In this document: positions 1-9,951 of the stretch, piece by piece
How positions within the stretch are numbered: the stretch's first letter is position 1
Layout of the letters: each line of letters begins with the position of its first letter
Source: Kuschelorhynchus macadamiae
Lineage: Eukaryota; Arthropoda; Insecta; Coleoptera; Curculionidae
Assembly: GCA_030620095.1 (NCBI GenBank)
Contig: JAUTXW010002468.1
Location: forward strand, 62,001 to 126,000
DNA length: 64,000 nt
Direction: 5' to 3'
Program-made: the position numbers and the translations under genes
The notes under the pieces: model-generated
Told to the model about the DNA's origin: nothing
Seen by the model: the letters and a program-made list of their open reading frames with translations, nothing else
Database searches by the model: none

Positions 1-1140
1 AAAATAAAAAAAGACATGCCGCCAGGGGTAAAGTAAAATATTTATTCGAGATGTACAGTTGATTTTTTGCCAATTAGGTGAATAAATGAATGTAAAAACT
101 TAAATTTTAAGAGATATCTAATAAATATAGTTAGATGTTTGCTTGTTTATTTTTCCTGGTGACGTAGCACTTCACCTACTTCACCTGAATAGCCGCCACT
201 GGTTGTAGTCGATAAATCACGATTGAAGTTTTCTTCCAGCATGTTGGACTTTATTTTTGGGTATAATTTAAAATAAATTGAATAAGATGACATTGACATT
301 GACACACACTGTTGAGTTCATAGCAGTTTATCCCTATATTACATTTAATTTTTCTGCAAAACTTAAAAATCAATTGAGTAAGAAGATTTTGTTACGTTGA
401 TGTTTTTTAACATTTTATTAGGCCTCCATTTTGATTCGCCATCCTGAATTCGTAACACAACTTTACAAGTTTATCTCTATATCACACTTAAGGTTTGCAC
501 AAAATTTGAAATTAATCTAATAAGTTATTTTTTCAGGCTGATTTTATAAATGTTTTATTAGACAGTCATTTTGTTTTGCTATCTTGGATTTATTCCAAAA
601 TGTTACGAGTTTATTCAGATTACCGAAATATTACCAGGTCATTTCCATATGATTTTAAATGTTGAACCAAAATTGGTCAGTATTTTTATGCTATACCGCG
701 AACTGCCAAACCGACAAATAGACAGGCAGGCCGACATACCGACGAAATTGATAAAACATATATTTTTTGGCATTTGAGGCGCTAAAACGTTTTATTTGGC
801 CGCCATTTTCTTAAACTCGTACCCCAGTTTTACCAATTCATTTATATACCTTAATTAATTATTAAACAAAATTTGAAATCAATCCATGTGATTTTTTTAA
901 GCTGAATTTGTAAATGTTTTATTACGCCGCCATGTTGTTTCGCCATCTTGGCTTCGTACCAAAATTTCACCACTTGATTTTTTCATAATACTTGATTGTT
1001 GTGCAACATATTGGATTTTTACCAAAATGTTACTCTTAATTTTTTATCAAAATTTGAATTGAATCCGATCAAATAGGAACAGATAGACCGACAGACCGAT
1101 GGAATTGAGAAAACATGTTTTAAACTATAAAGATCTGAAC
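1..1140 (+). repeat. Degenerate interspersed repeat array (CGCCATTTTG family), copy 1
   Basis: Loose, diverged repeats recur roughly every 110-200 bp. Shared words are a CGCCATTTTG-like box followed by 'atcttgg', an 'accaaaatttta' stretch, 'aaatttgaaat' and a GACCGACATACCGACG-like tail (near 710-745 and 1085-1105). The same words occur on the opposite strand at 18380-20580 and in mixed orientation at 53660-54900, so this is one family with three blocks in the window. Short open frames here show no protein-like features. It probably lies in an intron of the PDZ gene. Confidence 0.6.
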
Positions 1141-1568
1141 TAGGGAAGTAAAAAAAGCCATTATATGTTATATTTTTCTAGTCTAATGAGGCTTTTTCTA
1201 ATCAATAAATAAGTCATTTCCCTATTGACTTCTGATTCATATATTACAACCTTATAAAATGTCCATGTCCATGTATACAGATTAGAGTAATAATTTGCGC
1301 TTGACCAAGTTTAGGTAAAATTAACAGGTGGGTACCGGATACACGGATGGAGAGCTGCGTCTACTGACCTTTACCTCGAGTATTAGTATATTTATTAACC
1401 ATGTTCATACCCATTTTAAACGCATAATAAGAAAACTAGTCAGTACCGTGCAATTGATTAGATATATTCATAATAACATTGTTTTTTTTTATTTGCCGAA
1501 TTGGTATTATGGTGTTGACAGATTTCCTTCCGCCGCTAATGGTTATAATTCTTAATAAATTGTTTCAG

Positions 1569-1854
1569 GTTGATAGAGGTAAACGGGAAAATAGTATTAA
1601 CGAAAACGAGGGATGATCTCATCAGGCTGCTTGCAGCTGCTCCCGATCCAGCTCAGCTAGTAGTTCTAAGAAGACTTACCGAAAACGATAATAGTCCTGT
1701 ATCAACATCGCGAACTGCGACTCAGGAGGTGACAGCCCTTCGATCTGAACTCGAAATGGTGAAGGAACGAGCCGAAGAGACCCAGAGAATTAAAGATGAA
1801 CTAAAAAGTGATAATATTAGACTGACACATAGAATATCATACTTGGAAGAACAG
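1569..1854 (+). CDS. Internal exon of a PDZ / coiled-coil scaffold protein gene
   Basis: The exon is bounded by an acceptor (TTGTTTCAG, ending 1568) and a donor (GTAATT from 1855). The open frame begins LIEVNGKIV at 1570, the classic 'GD.LIEVNG' strand of a PDZ domain, continues through TRDDLIRLL (helix B) and ends the domain with LVVLRR. Only the C-terminal half of the PDZ is present; the carboxylate-binding loop must be in an exon left of the window. After a short polar linker comes a heptad-rich segment (EVTALRSELEMVKERAEE, then NIRLTHRISYLEEQ) predicted to be coiled coil. The exon ends in phase 0 and joins in frame to the exon at 9952. PDZ domains bind C-terminal peptides of partner proteins, so a cortical or junctional scaffold is likely by inference. 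I do not recognise the family. Confidence 0.8.
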
Positions 1855-1939
1855 GTAATTACACATTTTGTAACTACTATAAATTACTGAATTGTAGCAA
1901 AGACAGATAATACCTTTAATAAAGAATCCATCGAGAGAG

Positions 1940-2200
1940 TTCCACGTAGCTGTTTGTCTAGCACAAAGCCCAGAGTTGCCAGATTGCGACGTGCTGCATC
2001 CGATCGGCTGGTTAAATTCGTTTACATATAGGCATAATTTTTGTATTCCATTTCTAAACAAGTAAACTTTTCTGGAAGCACCAACCACATATTGGCGCAC
2101 GAGCAGTTCATGTAGTTAGTTTCTTTGTATCTGATGGATTGATCGGTTGTTGATATTTTTAATAACCGAATTATCGGACCATATTTTAAAACCGATCCCT
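1940..2200 (+). repeat. Interspersed repeat, also present at 47710-47960
   Basis: The stretch from 'gcatccgatcggctggtta' through 'atttctaaacaagtaaac' and on to 'cgaattatcgga' is matched in the same orientation and order at 47710-47960. The shared segment is about 250 bp and clearly diverged, consistent with two old copies of one dispersed repeat in introns of two different genes. No coding potential was recognised. Confidence 0.6.
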
Positions 2201-2219
2201 AATTGTCAACATATTTAAA

Positions 2220-2520
2220 ATCTCTTCAAAGTTATATCGAAATCACCAGTCAAGTAATTAAATTAAATGAACTGAAAAAGTAATTCAGTTACTTTGGGTA
2301 TTACATTAATTAAACTTACTTTTTGAAGACCCTAAAAAGTAATTGATAATTGAATTCCTTTTTTAAGGTAATAATTGGTAATTCGATTTTACTATTTTGG
2401 GGTACTACAATTCGTTAACGGGTAATTGAATTCCTAAAAAGTAATTCAATTACTCTATAAGTACTTCAATTACTTTTGCAAGTACCTAAATTCCTCAAAT
2501 TCAATTAATATTATTGAGTA
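2220..2520. repeat. AATTCAATTAC-rich degenerate repeat
   Basis: About ten near-copies of a quasi-palindromic AAGTAATTCAATTAC word, in both orientations, fill this AT-rich patch. It resembles the simple palindromic ends of some short DNA transposons, but clear boundaries and a target duplication are not visible. Confidence 0.45.
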
Positions 2521-3289
2521 TTTGGATTTCTGGCCGTTTTCCATCGCATTATGGAGTTTACAGAAACAGAATCTAAACTGTTGTACGGACATAATGATCG
2601 GGCCGGTCGATTTCATAGTGAAAATTTAAAGTTAATTATTCCGAAAAATCAAAAAGATTAGCAGCTCTTAATATATCGCTCAGACCCGTCGATTTTGTAT
2701 ATCCCGGGGAAAAAATTTTGCCCGTATCCCCAACCTTCTCACTTCCACCCCCTTGCGGGGCTCCAACCCCAAAATCTTAAATAGAAATAGGGGTCGAGTA
2801 ATACCTTATGTTAAAGGCAATCAAACTCTCTTTCCAACGCATCTTAGTTTTTTAAATTTGATGCAGCCGTTTTTGAAAAGAATAAGGCTAGAGCAATAAA
2901 AAGAAAAAATCATTGCACGGTGAAAACATGTTGAGATCCGTTGATTTTTGTATCGGGAAAAAAGTTTTTTCACTTATTTTCAACTTTACCTTACCGCAGG
3001 GGTAAGCTGCAACCCTTAAAATATTAAATGGGATTAATGGTCAAATGACACCTCATTTCAAAGGTCATTGAAATCTCTCTTCAGGTTCTTATTCTTCATT
3101 CTTCTCTAGGTAGTTAAGTAGTTAATAAGTTAACACTGATTTCTGGAAAAAAATCATTCTTTTTTGGTGGGTATGGTTTAGCTTTACAAAGAAAGATGAG
3201 ACACAAGTTGTAACTTTTGTTTTACAATAAAACTCAATGGCCCAACATTCATCAATGATCCTCATCATTTAATAACTGTAGCTGTAGTA

Positions 3290-3900
3290 TGAATCTTACC
3301 TTTTAAGTGACCCCATGGAAAAAATCTAAGGGGTTAAGTCAGGTGATCTTGCAGGCCACTCTATTGTATTGTTATTATTTTCAAGCGTTTCTGTCAATGC
3401 AGGATCGATAGCGTCTTCTAATAATTGGTGGAATATCCCCATTTAAATTTCGTCGGAAAAAAAGGACCAATTAAACATTCGCCATAAATTCGAATCCAGA
3501 TATTTAATTTCTCAGGATATCGACAATTGTGACGATTAACAGTCCCATTTAGAAAAAATGAACACTCATCGGAAAAACAAATGCTGAACACTAAATTCGG
3601 ATTATTTATTGTTCGTTCAATCATAATCTCGCAAAATTCCAAACGTCAGTCAAAGTCATCTTCGTTTAATTGTTGTACAAGATGAATTTTGTAGGAGTGA
3701 AATTTATGTGTCTTTAAAATTCTGCGAATACTCGTAGGAGGTATGCCACACACGAAAGGTAGTTGCTTGGTGCTTAATGTAGGGTACTTATTAACGTGGC
3801 CCAAAACAGCAAGTTCCACTTCTTCGTTTCCCACTATCATTCGATTTGGAGAGATTGGTTTTCGATTTGTCACTGATCCTGTCTCCCTAAACTTTGCTGC
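3290..3900 (-). pseudogene. Mariner-type (IS630-like) transposase fragment
   Basis: Read on the minus strand, the upstream open frame (3873-3646) resembles the linker before the catalytic domain. The frame at 3642-3418 carries LVFSICFSDECSFFLNG, where the D of FSDE would be the first catalytic aspartate, followed by NRHNCRYPEKLNIW and GECLIGPFF. Below 3415, broken frames still show W-ARSPDLTPL, the third catalytic region. The middle block with the second aspartate (QQDGAPxH in relatives at 58270-59248) is deleted, and stops and frameshifts separate the pieces. It belongs with the other large TA-flanked mariner-type elements in this window and is certainly inactive. Confidence 0.7.
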
Positions 3901-4055
3901 GAGTTCAATTATATATTTTTATCTGGATTCATTTGATTAAACACCGGTGCTGCAATATTAGCACATCTACCATTTTCATAATATATTCTTTCTACAGTGG
4001 AAAAAACCATTTTAGATTAAAATAAAGTTATTAATAGATACTATATATAAATTAA

Positions 4056-4774
4056 ACACCTCAATATTCCAATCAGAAGTCCATGCTATCGAATATATCT
4101 TGTACATCCAAAACAGTCTGGAACTTCCAAAAGGCACTTGCTGGCCTGGGGAGTGACAATAAAATCGCTCTTATCTGGAAACCAGGACATGCAGGTTTAG
4201 AGGGAAATGAGTCTGCCGGCCTTCTAGCAAAGAAAGGAGCAGAGACGAGATTCGTGGGACCTAAACCAGCTGTAGGAGTATCCCACGAAACGGCCAAGCG
4301 CGCAATTTTGAACCAGGTTGAGGAAAAAGCTAATCTCTATTGGCTTGGATTGCCAGGCCCGTCCCATGCAAAGGCATTTATCCCCCTTTTTTATGAAGAA
4401 GAGGATAACAGAAAGTCTGTTAAATATGAACAGAATTAAGCTCAAAACAGCAGTAGGCCTTTACACTGGCCATTGTGGTCTAAGATATCACATGCACAGG
4501 ATGGGGCTTGAAAACGAATCCGAGTGCCGCCTATGTGGAGAATGCCGAGCCAGCCAGACATGTGCTATGTGAATGCCCGGCAGCTGCCAGGATCAGGTTC
4601 TCTATTTTCGGTAGACATATCCTGCTGCCTGAGGACTTGAACAATACCTCCCCAAAGGCAATAATACGACTCATTGAGGACTTAGAGTTGCTCGGGGAAG
4701 TGTAAACATAGGTGTGAGTCACAATAGACCACAGAGTCGCAGTGGAGGGTCGGTTTGATCCACTCATTTTTAAC
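4056..4774 (+). mobile_element. 5'-truncated non-LTR retrotransposon copy with 15-bp target duplication
   Basis: The insert is flanked by a perfect 15-bp direct repeat, CTATATATAAATTAA, at 4041-4055 and 4775-4789. It carries only the RNase H domain and the cysteine/histidine tail of ORF2, so it is a short 3' copy, the usual product of incomplete target-primed reverse transcription. It sits inside the decayed mariner-type element at 2680-5430 and therefore inserted later than that element. Confidence 0.8.
4083..4705 (+). pseudogene. Non-LTR retrotransposon ORF2 3' end: RNase H and Cys/His tail
   Basis: The first frame (4083-4439) has IALIWKPGHAGLEGNESA, the C-terminal RNase HI signature (W.PGH.G..GNE.AD) found in jockey/I/R1-group elements. 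After a frameshift near 4430-4440 the text resumes as VGLYTGHCGLRYHMHRMGL, then a CRLCG motif and, after another shift near 4570, HVLCECPAAARIRF. This is the conserved Cys/His tail after RNase H. The active-site N-terminal half of the RNase H is missing through 5' truncation. The same domain pair recurs at 38420-39385, probably a related family. Confidence 0.75.
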
Positions 4775-5466
4775 CTATATATAAATTAATTTATAAATAG
4801 ACTACGAGATACTAAATTTAAACAGATTAAATGTAAATACTCTTTAGCCTTCACTTCTGAGAAAGGTTAGCAACTGCAATATTTGAAATTCCATAGAATT
4901 ATTAAAATTTGACTAATTGTAAAAATATTAGTACTTACTAGTTTTTTCTTCAAACGATAAAATTGGAATTTAAGATAAATTTTTTCGGGGATAAATGTAA
5001 TGAGAAATCTAAAAAACATTTTTTTATGTTTGATGTTGGATCTGTTGAAAAGAGAATTGACCATTATTTGAGGTATCGCATGAAGTTTAATCCCTTTTAA
5101 TTTAAGGTTTGAAGCTCACGCCTGCAGGGGGATGAAGTGACAGAGTTGAAAATACGCATAAAAGATTTCTTCTTCGCGATAAAAATCAACGTGTTTCAAT
5201 ATTTTCTTCATGGAGCAATAGCAATGAAAAATCGTATTTTTTTATTGTTCTTCCCTTATTTTCTCAAAAACAGCTGCATCAAATTTGAAAAGCAAAGATG
5301 CGTTGAAAAGAGAATTTAATTACCTTTAAAATAAGGTATCAGTCAACCCCTATTTCCATTTAAAATTTTGGGGTTGAAGCTCACCCCCCCGAGAAATGAA
5401 AATCGATGCATCCGAGCAATTTTTATTAAAAAGAATGGTATATGAAATATTGGCCTTGTTTTGCTC

Positions 5467-5470
<4 letters not shown>

Positions 5471-5551
<81 letters not shown>
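5471..5551. repeat. (TA)n microsatellite
   Basis: About 80 bp of uninterrupted TA dinucleotides. The TIYIYIY open frames across it are artefacts of the repeat. Confidence 0.98.
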
Positions 5552-5553
<2 letters not shown>

Positions 5554-5559
5554 GTATGA

Positions 5560-5640
5560 AATTAAAACAACATTTTTGTATTTAATGTTACGTTAGACGT
5601 TTCGACCATTCAAGTTTGGTTTTTATCAGTATTTTTTTTT
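5560..5640 (-). other. Penelope-end-like remnant (weak)
   Basis: On the minus strand an ACTGATAAAAACC box is followed by GGTCGAAACGTC. This resembles the CTGAnGA...GAAACGTC arrangement at Penelope-like element ends (compare 22733-22763), but CTGATAA breaks the hammerhead consensus. No reverse transcriptase sequence is attached. It is a possible solo terminal fragment only. Confidence 0.25.
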
Positions 5641-6898
5641 TTTTGTCATAAGAAGGAATTTTCAGCTTTTTCGCCCTTTGGGTTTTATTCGGCAGAAACC
5701 ATTACAGCATAGGGAATCAATAACATTATCTGATTAAAATCGAGAAATACTTTGATAGTTGTAGAAAAAATCTGTTAAATTTACTATTTAATGTAGTTTG
5801 GTAATTTCCTCCCTTTATATTTATTATATGGTGCTTCTGTTTTGGCTTTTAAATAAAATACACAAAAATTAATACTATTAAAAATTCGTAGTGTAGTTTT
5901 GTCTAGTTCTAGTTAAACCTAAAATGTTAGGTCTCTCAGTCATTGAATGTTACAATATACGTTTTTAAATGTTATTTATGTTAAAATCAGCCAAAAATCA
6001 GCAAACAGGTAAAATTTGGAGTGGTTAGTTCATATATGTATTTTTTTTTAACGATGGGGAATGCTTTTACGCACGAATTCCCTTCCGGTAGAAAGGAAAA
6101 CAGTGTGGAACTCGCTGCTTTATCGGGTTTTCACCTGTCAGAGTCAACAATACCCACTAAACCCTAACGGGCCCCCATCAGATGGACCATCATTGGACTA
6201 GCCAAGCATCCTTCGATGGGGTTGATGCCGTCCTTTCGGGAGAAGCCCCTATGAAGGACATGGTCCTCACTGTGTCACTTGGCAGGATGTTTTTGCCACC
6301 TCTCGATACTTGTAGACATCTGAAATAAAAAAGATTATTAATAAGGAAAAGTGTCGTCTTACCACCAAGTTTGAGATATTTCTCCGCTATCCTCCTTTCG
6401 TCTGTCCGGTTTGCCGCTGCCTACGTCCTACTGTCCCGTGGTCCAGTCTGCCGTTACCAGTGTCCCTTCGTCAGTACGCCTGGTGGTCTTCGAATCTTGG
6501 TCCTCTTCTGGGCCCTCAGCGACACTGCTGTTCCGTGATCTGGCAGTGTTGAGGCTGAAATGGGGTGTTCTTTTACCTCAGGTTCAACTGCAGCTCACGC
6601 CGGAGCCAGTTGAGGTACCTGGAATCCTCTTCTTTTTACCTCAGGTATAGCTGCAACTCACGCCGGAACCAGCTGAGTTACCTGGGAGTCCTCTTCTTGG
6701 AGTTTCTTGGCCACTTGTTGATGCTCTAAGGGTTTCTGTGAGCAAGATCTAGTCTCTGAGGAGCACGAAGACTCAGAAATTTCGATCTGCCCACTTCCAT
6801 CCTAGAGTATATTAGTGCAGGAGCTCATGTCTAGGTCTGCTGTACCTTGTCCAGTTGTTGTGAATCGGAGCTAGTGGATCATAGTCTACCAGGTCACG
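5641..6898. other. Intron sequence with a GC-richer patch of unknown origin
   Basis: From about 6050 to 6850 base composition rises well above the surroundings ('gggcccccatcagatgg', 'gatggggttgatgccgtcc'). This suggests a transposon 5' region or another inserted sequence, but no protein domain or boundary was recognised. It contains the 63-bp direct repeat listed next. Confidence 0.35.
6571..6700 (+). repeat. Two-copy 63-bp direct repeat
   Basis: TTTTACCTCAGGT..AACTG..CTCACGCCGGA.CCAG begins at 6571 and again at 6634, so the period is 63 bp (21 codons). The copies differ at roughly one base in ten. It lies in the GC-richer patch of unknown origin. Confidence 0.75.
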
Positions 6899-6900
6899 TA

Positions 6901-8443
6901 ATTGGAAACGATACCTTACCGATCTGAACCGTTGCTAGTAAGAAATTAGTTTATTAAGATATTTCCAATATTATAATCATTGTTGCTATTATTAGGGTGT
7001 ATATCTATTATTACCGCATTAAATAACCTTATTAAGTTTAAAAAATAATTTATTAATTACAAAATTCGAAGAACACTACATTTTTAAGCGGCAAACTAAT
7101 TGGAAACGTATTTCTGAATCAACATTTTCTAACAACTTATAAGTTTTTGTCTCAATCGAGTGCCTAGTATTTATTTAGATATTTATTGGCTTCGGTTACT
7201 TTTAAACACCTACTAGGCATGGACTGTATTAGACGTCCACAAGTCTCTAGTAGAATACTGGTCCAAGCTTCTCTCATATCCTTGAACGTAATTTCCGTTT
7301 AACTATCATCCAAAGATTTTTGTATTAGGTTAAGATCTGGACTACAAGATGGCCATTGTAAAACATCTACATGATTATCTCGAAGCCAGACAGTCACCGT
7401 CCTAGAAGAGTGTTTTGGATCATTATCGTGTTCGAATTTCCAAAGTACTGAGAAATTTTCTTCTGCATATGGTTGCATCACGTTTTCCAGTACATATGTG
7501 AATGTATTCATACTGATCCATATTACCAGTTATTCTATAAAGGGGCCAACACCATTCCAAGAGAAGTAGTCCATACCATGATTCATTCACCACAAAATTG
7601 CTGTTTTCATGGTGTAGATCGGGTCAAATTCTTTATTTGGTGGACGCCAAACAAAACGTTTTCCATCAGAACCAAATTTATTTACCTTGGATTCTTCTGA
7701 CTATAGTATCTGCTTCCATTGTTGGACGTTCCAAGGAAGGTGATTTCTAGCAAATTCCAAACGGCTCCTTCGATTCACTTCAGAAAGTTGAAGCTTCTTC
7801 CTTGGACCCTGCCAAAAAGCTGTGCCTCGTTCATACGATTAAGAACACTTCGAACACTAAATTCACTTGGATTTTCAACAAAAATTTCTTTCCAAATATC
7901 AACTGCTAATTTGTGAGGGTCTGTCTTAACAATGCGAACAATTTAACGATCTGTTTCTATACCCGTTTTTCTGGGACGTCGCTTGCTAGGAACAGTTCTA
8001 GTGTTTCCATGATTCCTAACATGATGAACAGCGTTAAACACCGCTTTTTTGGAACGATTAACCATTTCTGCAATATTTTGATACGAATAGCCTTTCCTTT
8101 GAAGATTAATAATGACTTGTCGTTCATTTTTCGAGAACCCATATTTGCAGAAATTCGAATGAATATTAACATTAAATTATTGACAGGAAGAGAATCAACA
8201 ACCCAGTAAAGCTCAATGGTAACGATTGTCAATTTTAAAATCCAATTAGTTTGGCGCTTGAAAATGTAGTGTTCTTCGAATTTTGTAACGAATAAATTAT
8301 TTTTTATACTTAATAAGGTTGTTTAATGCTATAATAATAGATGTATACCCTAACAATAGCAACAATGATTATAAAATTCGAAATATCTAAAACTAATTTC
8401 TTAGTAGCAACGGTTCAGATTTTCGTAAGGGATCGTTTCCAAT
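6901..8443 (-). mobile_element. Tc1-like DNA transposon with ~205-bp terminal inverted repeats
   Basis: The left end begins ATTGGAAACGATacctta and the right end is its complement. The inverted repeats extend about 205 bp inward (roughly 6901-7112 and 8238-8443), with few mismatches, to an inner 'aaactaattgg' motif on each side. TA dinucleotides at 6899-6900 and 8444-8445 are the expected target duplication. Outer and inner copies of the AATTGG motif within each arm fit the IR/DR architecture of several Tc1-group elements, where transposase binds two sites per end. The interior carries a broken transposase on the minus strand. Confidence 0.85.
7290..8160 (-). pseudogene. Tc1-like transposase, frameshifted
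   Basis: Read from right to left, frames near 8140-7960 give a helix-turn-helix region (KMNDK, then GKAIRIKILQKWLIVPKK). The middle (about 7930-7540) is split by stops. The frame 7511-7299 has FEHDNDPKHSSRTVTVWL and VLQWPSCSPDLNLIQ, the second and third catalytic regions of a DDE transposase. The expected final glutamate of DLNxIE is Q here, and the first catalytic aspartate region near 7700 reads SEESK after a stop codon, so two of three catalytic acids appear altered in addition to the frameshifts. It is a dead copy. Confidence 0.8.
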
Positions 8444-8467
8444 TAGTTAGCCGTCACTGTATATCAC

Positions 8468-8469
<2 letters not shown>

Positions 8470-8522
<53 letters not shown>
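8470..8522. repeat. (TA)n microsatellite, left side of foldback
   Basis: About 53 bp of TA dinucleotides that abut the foldback structure at 8523 and lie 25 bp from the right end of the Tc1 element. Confidence 0.97.
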
Positions 8523-8527
<5 letters not shown>

Positions 8528-9334
8528 CGATAAAAATGCGCTCTCACACATCTTTATCAAAAGTTCTTGGCCGGAAAAGATATATGTATAATAGCAGAAA
8601 TACATAATTTCTGCAGGTGCGAAACGGCCTACTAGAAGAATTGCTTTCGATTATGTCACAGGGTACGCTCCTACGATCATGATTTCTGGGCCTCTACCCT
8701 CATCAGGCAGGCTTGTACCCAGGGAGATCTGAAATAACAGATTGCTCGATATGACAAAATCGAAAACGAAACGTCTATCATACTGAAACAGTACTATAAG
8801 CTAAATGTAACACTTAGCACCACCTATTGGGGCTCCGGTGATTTCCGGCTGCAAACCCATAGGTAATTTAAAAAGCATGCACTAGCACCATCATGCGGAG
8901 AGTAGATACTAACGCACCTGCAGAAATTATGTATTTCTGCTATTATACATATATCTTTTCCGGCCAAGAACTTTTGATAAAGATGTGTGAGAGCGCATTT
9001 TTATCGATTTTTAGTATCTACTCTCCGCATGATGGTGCTAGTGCATGCTTTTTAAATTACCTATGGGTTTGCAGCCGGAAATCACCGGAGCCCCAATAGG
9101 TGGTGCTAAGTGTTACATTTAGCTTATAGTACTGTTTCAGTATGATAGACGTTTCGTTTTCGATTTTGTCATATCGAGCAATCTGTTATTTCAGATCTCC
9201 CTGGGTACAAGCCTGCCTGATGAGGGTAGAGGCCCAGAAATCATGATCGCAGGAGCGTACCCTGTGACATAATCGAAAGCAATTCTTCTAGTAGGCCGTT
9301 TCGCACCTGCAGAAATTATTTATCTCTGCTATTA

Positions 9335-9337
<3 letters not shown>
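8523..9337. repeat. Foldback / overlapping inverted-repeat element
   Basis: The segment has an A-B-A'-B' order. A (about 8523-8624, 'aaaaatcgataaaaatgcgc' to 'ctgcaggtgcg') is repeated inverted at about 8911-9013. B (about 8625-8910, 'aaacggcctactagaagaa' to 'gagagtagatac') is repeated inverted at about 9014-9300. A partial third copy of A' (9301-9337) then runs into a (TA)n tract. The arms are nearly identical, so the structure is young or maintained by gene conversion. No transposase frame was seen. It may be a non-autonomous foldback element or the product of an inversion between inverted repeats. Confidence 0.85.

Positions 9338-9387
<50 letters not shown>
9338..9387. repeat. (TA)n microsatellite, right side of foldback
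   Basis: About 50 bp of TA dinucleotides that grow out of the 'gacatatat' of the third A' copy of the foldback. Confidence 0.97.
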
Positions 9388-9389
<2 letters not shown>

Positions 9390-9669
9390 CATAGATTCTT
9401 TAAAACTTGGATAGAATCTAAGTTTTTGGAGTGATTGAGGTACAAAAATAATAAAATAAATCGTAGCCTTATTTTGTTTTTGGCTTTGAAGTTTCATCAT
9501 AAAACAAAGTTAAGATCGGCATTTGTTTGCTGATACGACTTAATTTTTTGGAAATTCCGAATAAATGTTAAAAATTGCAATATTTCGATTAACGTTTCCA
9601 TGGAAACCGTTCACATTTAAGATATAATATATCATACAAAAGTTGTAGAGAATCATCTGGAGAATCCAA

Positions 9670-9860
9670 AACGTTACTTAAATATAGAGTGTTCCATTTA
9701 AAATTTCACGTATACTCTCGCTTCCGTTGTAACCGGAAGTGCATTTCAATTGTTTTATTGATCAAATTTGGCATTATGTGACACCATATTGATTCTCTAG
9801 CTTTGAAAATAACAATAGCGAAATGGAAGGCTGGAAAACGATATCTGTGTCACCCAGTAT
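9670..9860. repeat. Possible solo mariner-type terminal repeat
   Basis: The stretch ends in 'gtgtcacccagta', the complement of TACTGGGTGACAC, which resembles the TA-CAGGGTG termini of the large mariner-type elements in this window. It begins near 'gagtgttccatttaaaat'. No partner end or transposase was found. Confidence 0.3.
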
Positions 9861-9951
9861 AATCCCTATAAAAAATATACGTTATGAATTTTTTTGACCT
9901 GGTTTATCTTTTCCTTGTTCCATGAAAATCATATTATTTCGTTTGTTCCAG

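Larger units (their letters stand above)
1855..2679. other. Intron sequence with two repeat patches
   Basis: This is the start of the 8.1-kb intron of the PDZ gene. It holds the interspersed repeat at 1940-2200 and the AATTCAATTAC-rich patch at 2220-2520, listed separately. No coding or RNA feature was seen. Confidence 0.5.
2680..5430 (-). mobile_element. Decayed mariner-type element with long inverted flanks
   Basis: The two flanks are inverted copies of each other. The left flank (about 2683-3110) has two tandem versions of a roughly 240-bp unit containing 'aaataggggt', 'taccttatgttaaagg' and 'gatgcagccgtttttga'. The right flank (about 5090-5425) shows the complements ('acccctattt', 'taaggtatc', 'aacagctgcatcaaattt'). 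Between them lies a minus-strand transposase relic (3290-3900) and a nested non-LTR copy (4056-4774). The ends are too diverged to place exactly, and I did not find the TA target duplication. The right end runs into a (TA)n tract. Confidence 0.6.

Noticed and set aside
4224..4445. Minus-strand frames overlapping the non-LTR copy (4224-4445 and 4531-4767)
   Set aside because: They are antisense shadows of the RNase H and Cys/His region, which is clearly coding-derived on the plus strand.
5396..5596. Open frames made of alternating Tyr and Ile across (TA)n tracts here and at 8341, 9288, 32279, 34967 and 49661
   Set aside because: A TA repeat reads as TAT-ATA codons in any frame, so the open frames are artefacts of the microsatellite.
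9922..9951. ATG at 9922 as start of the 426-codon plus-strand frame
   Set aside because: It lies upstream of a good acceptor (GTTTGTTCCAG). The protein text after 9952 continues the coiled coil of the previous exon in phase.
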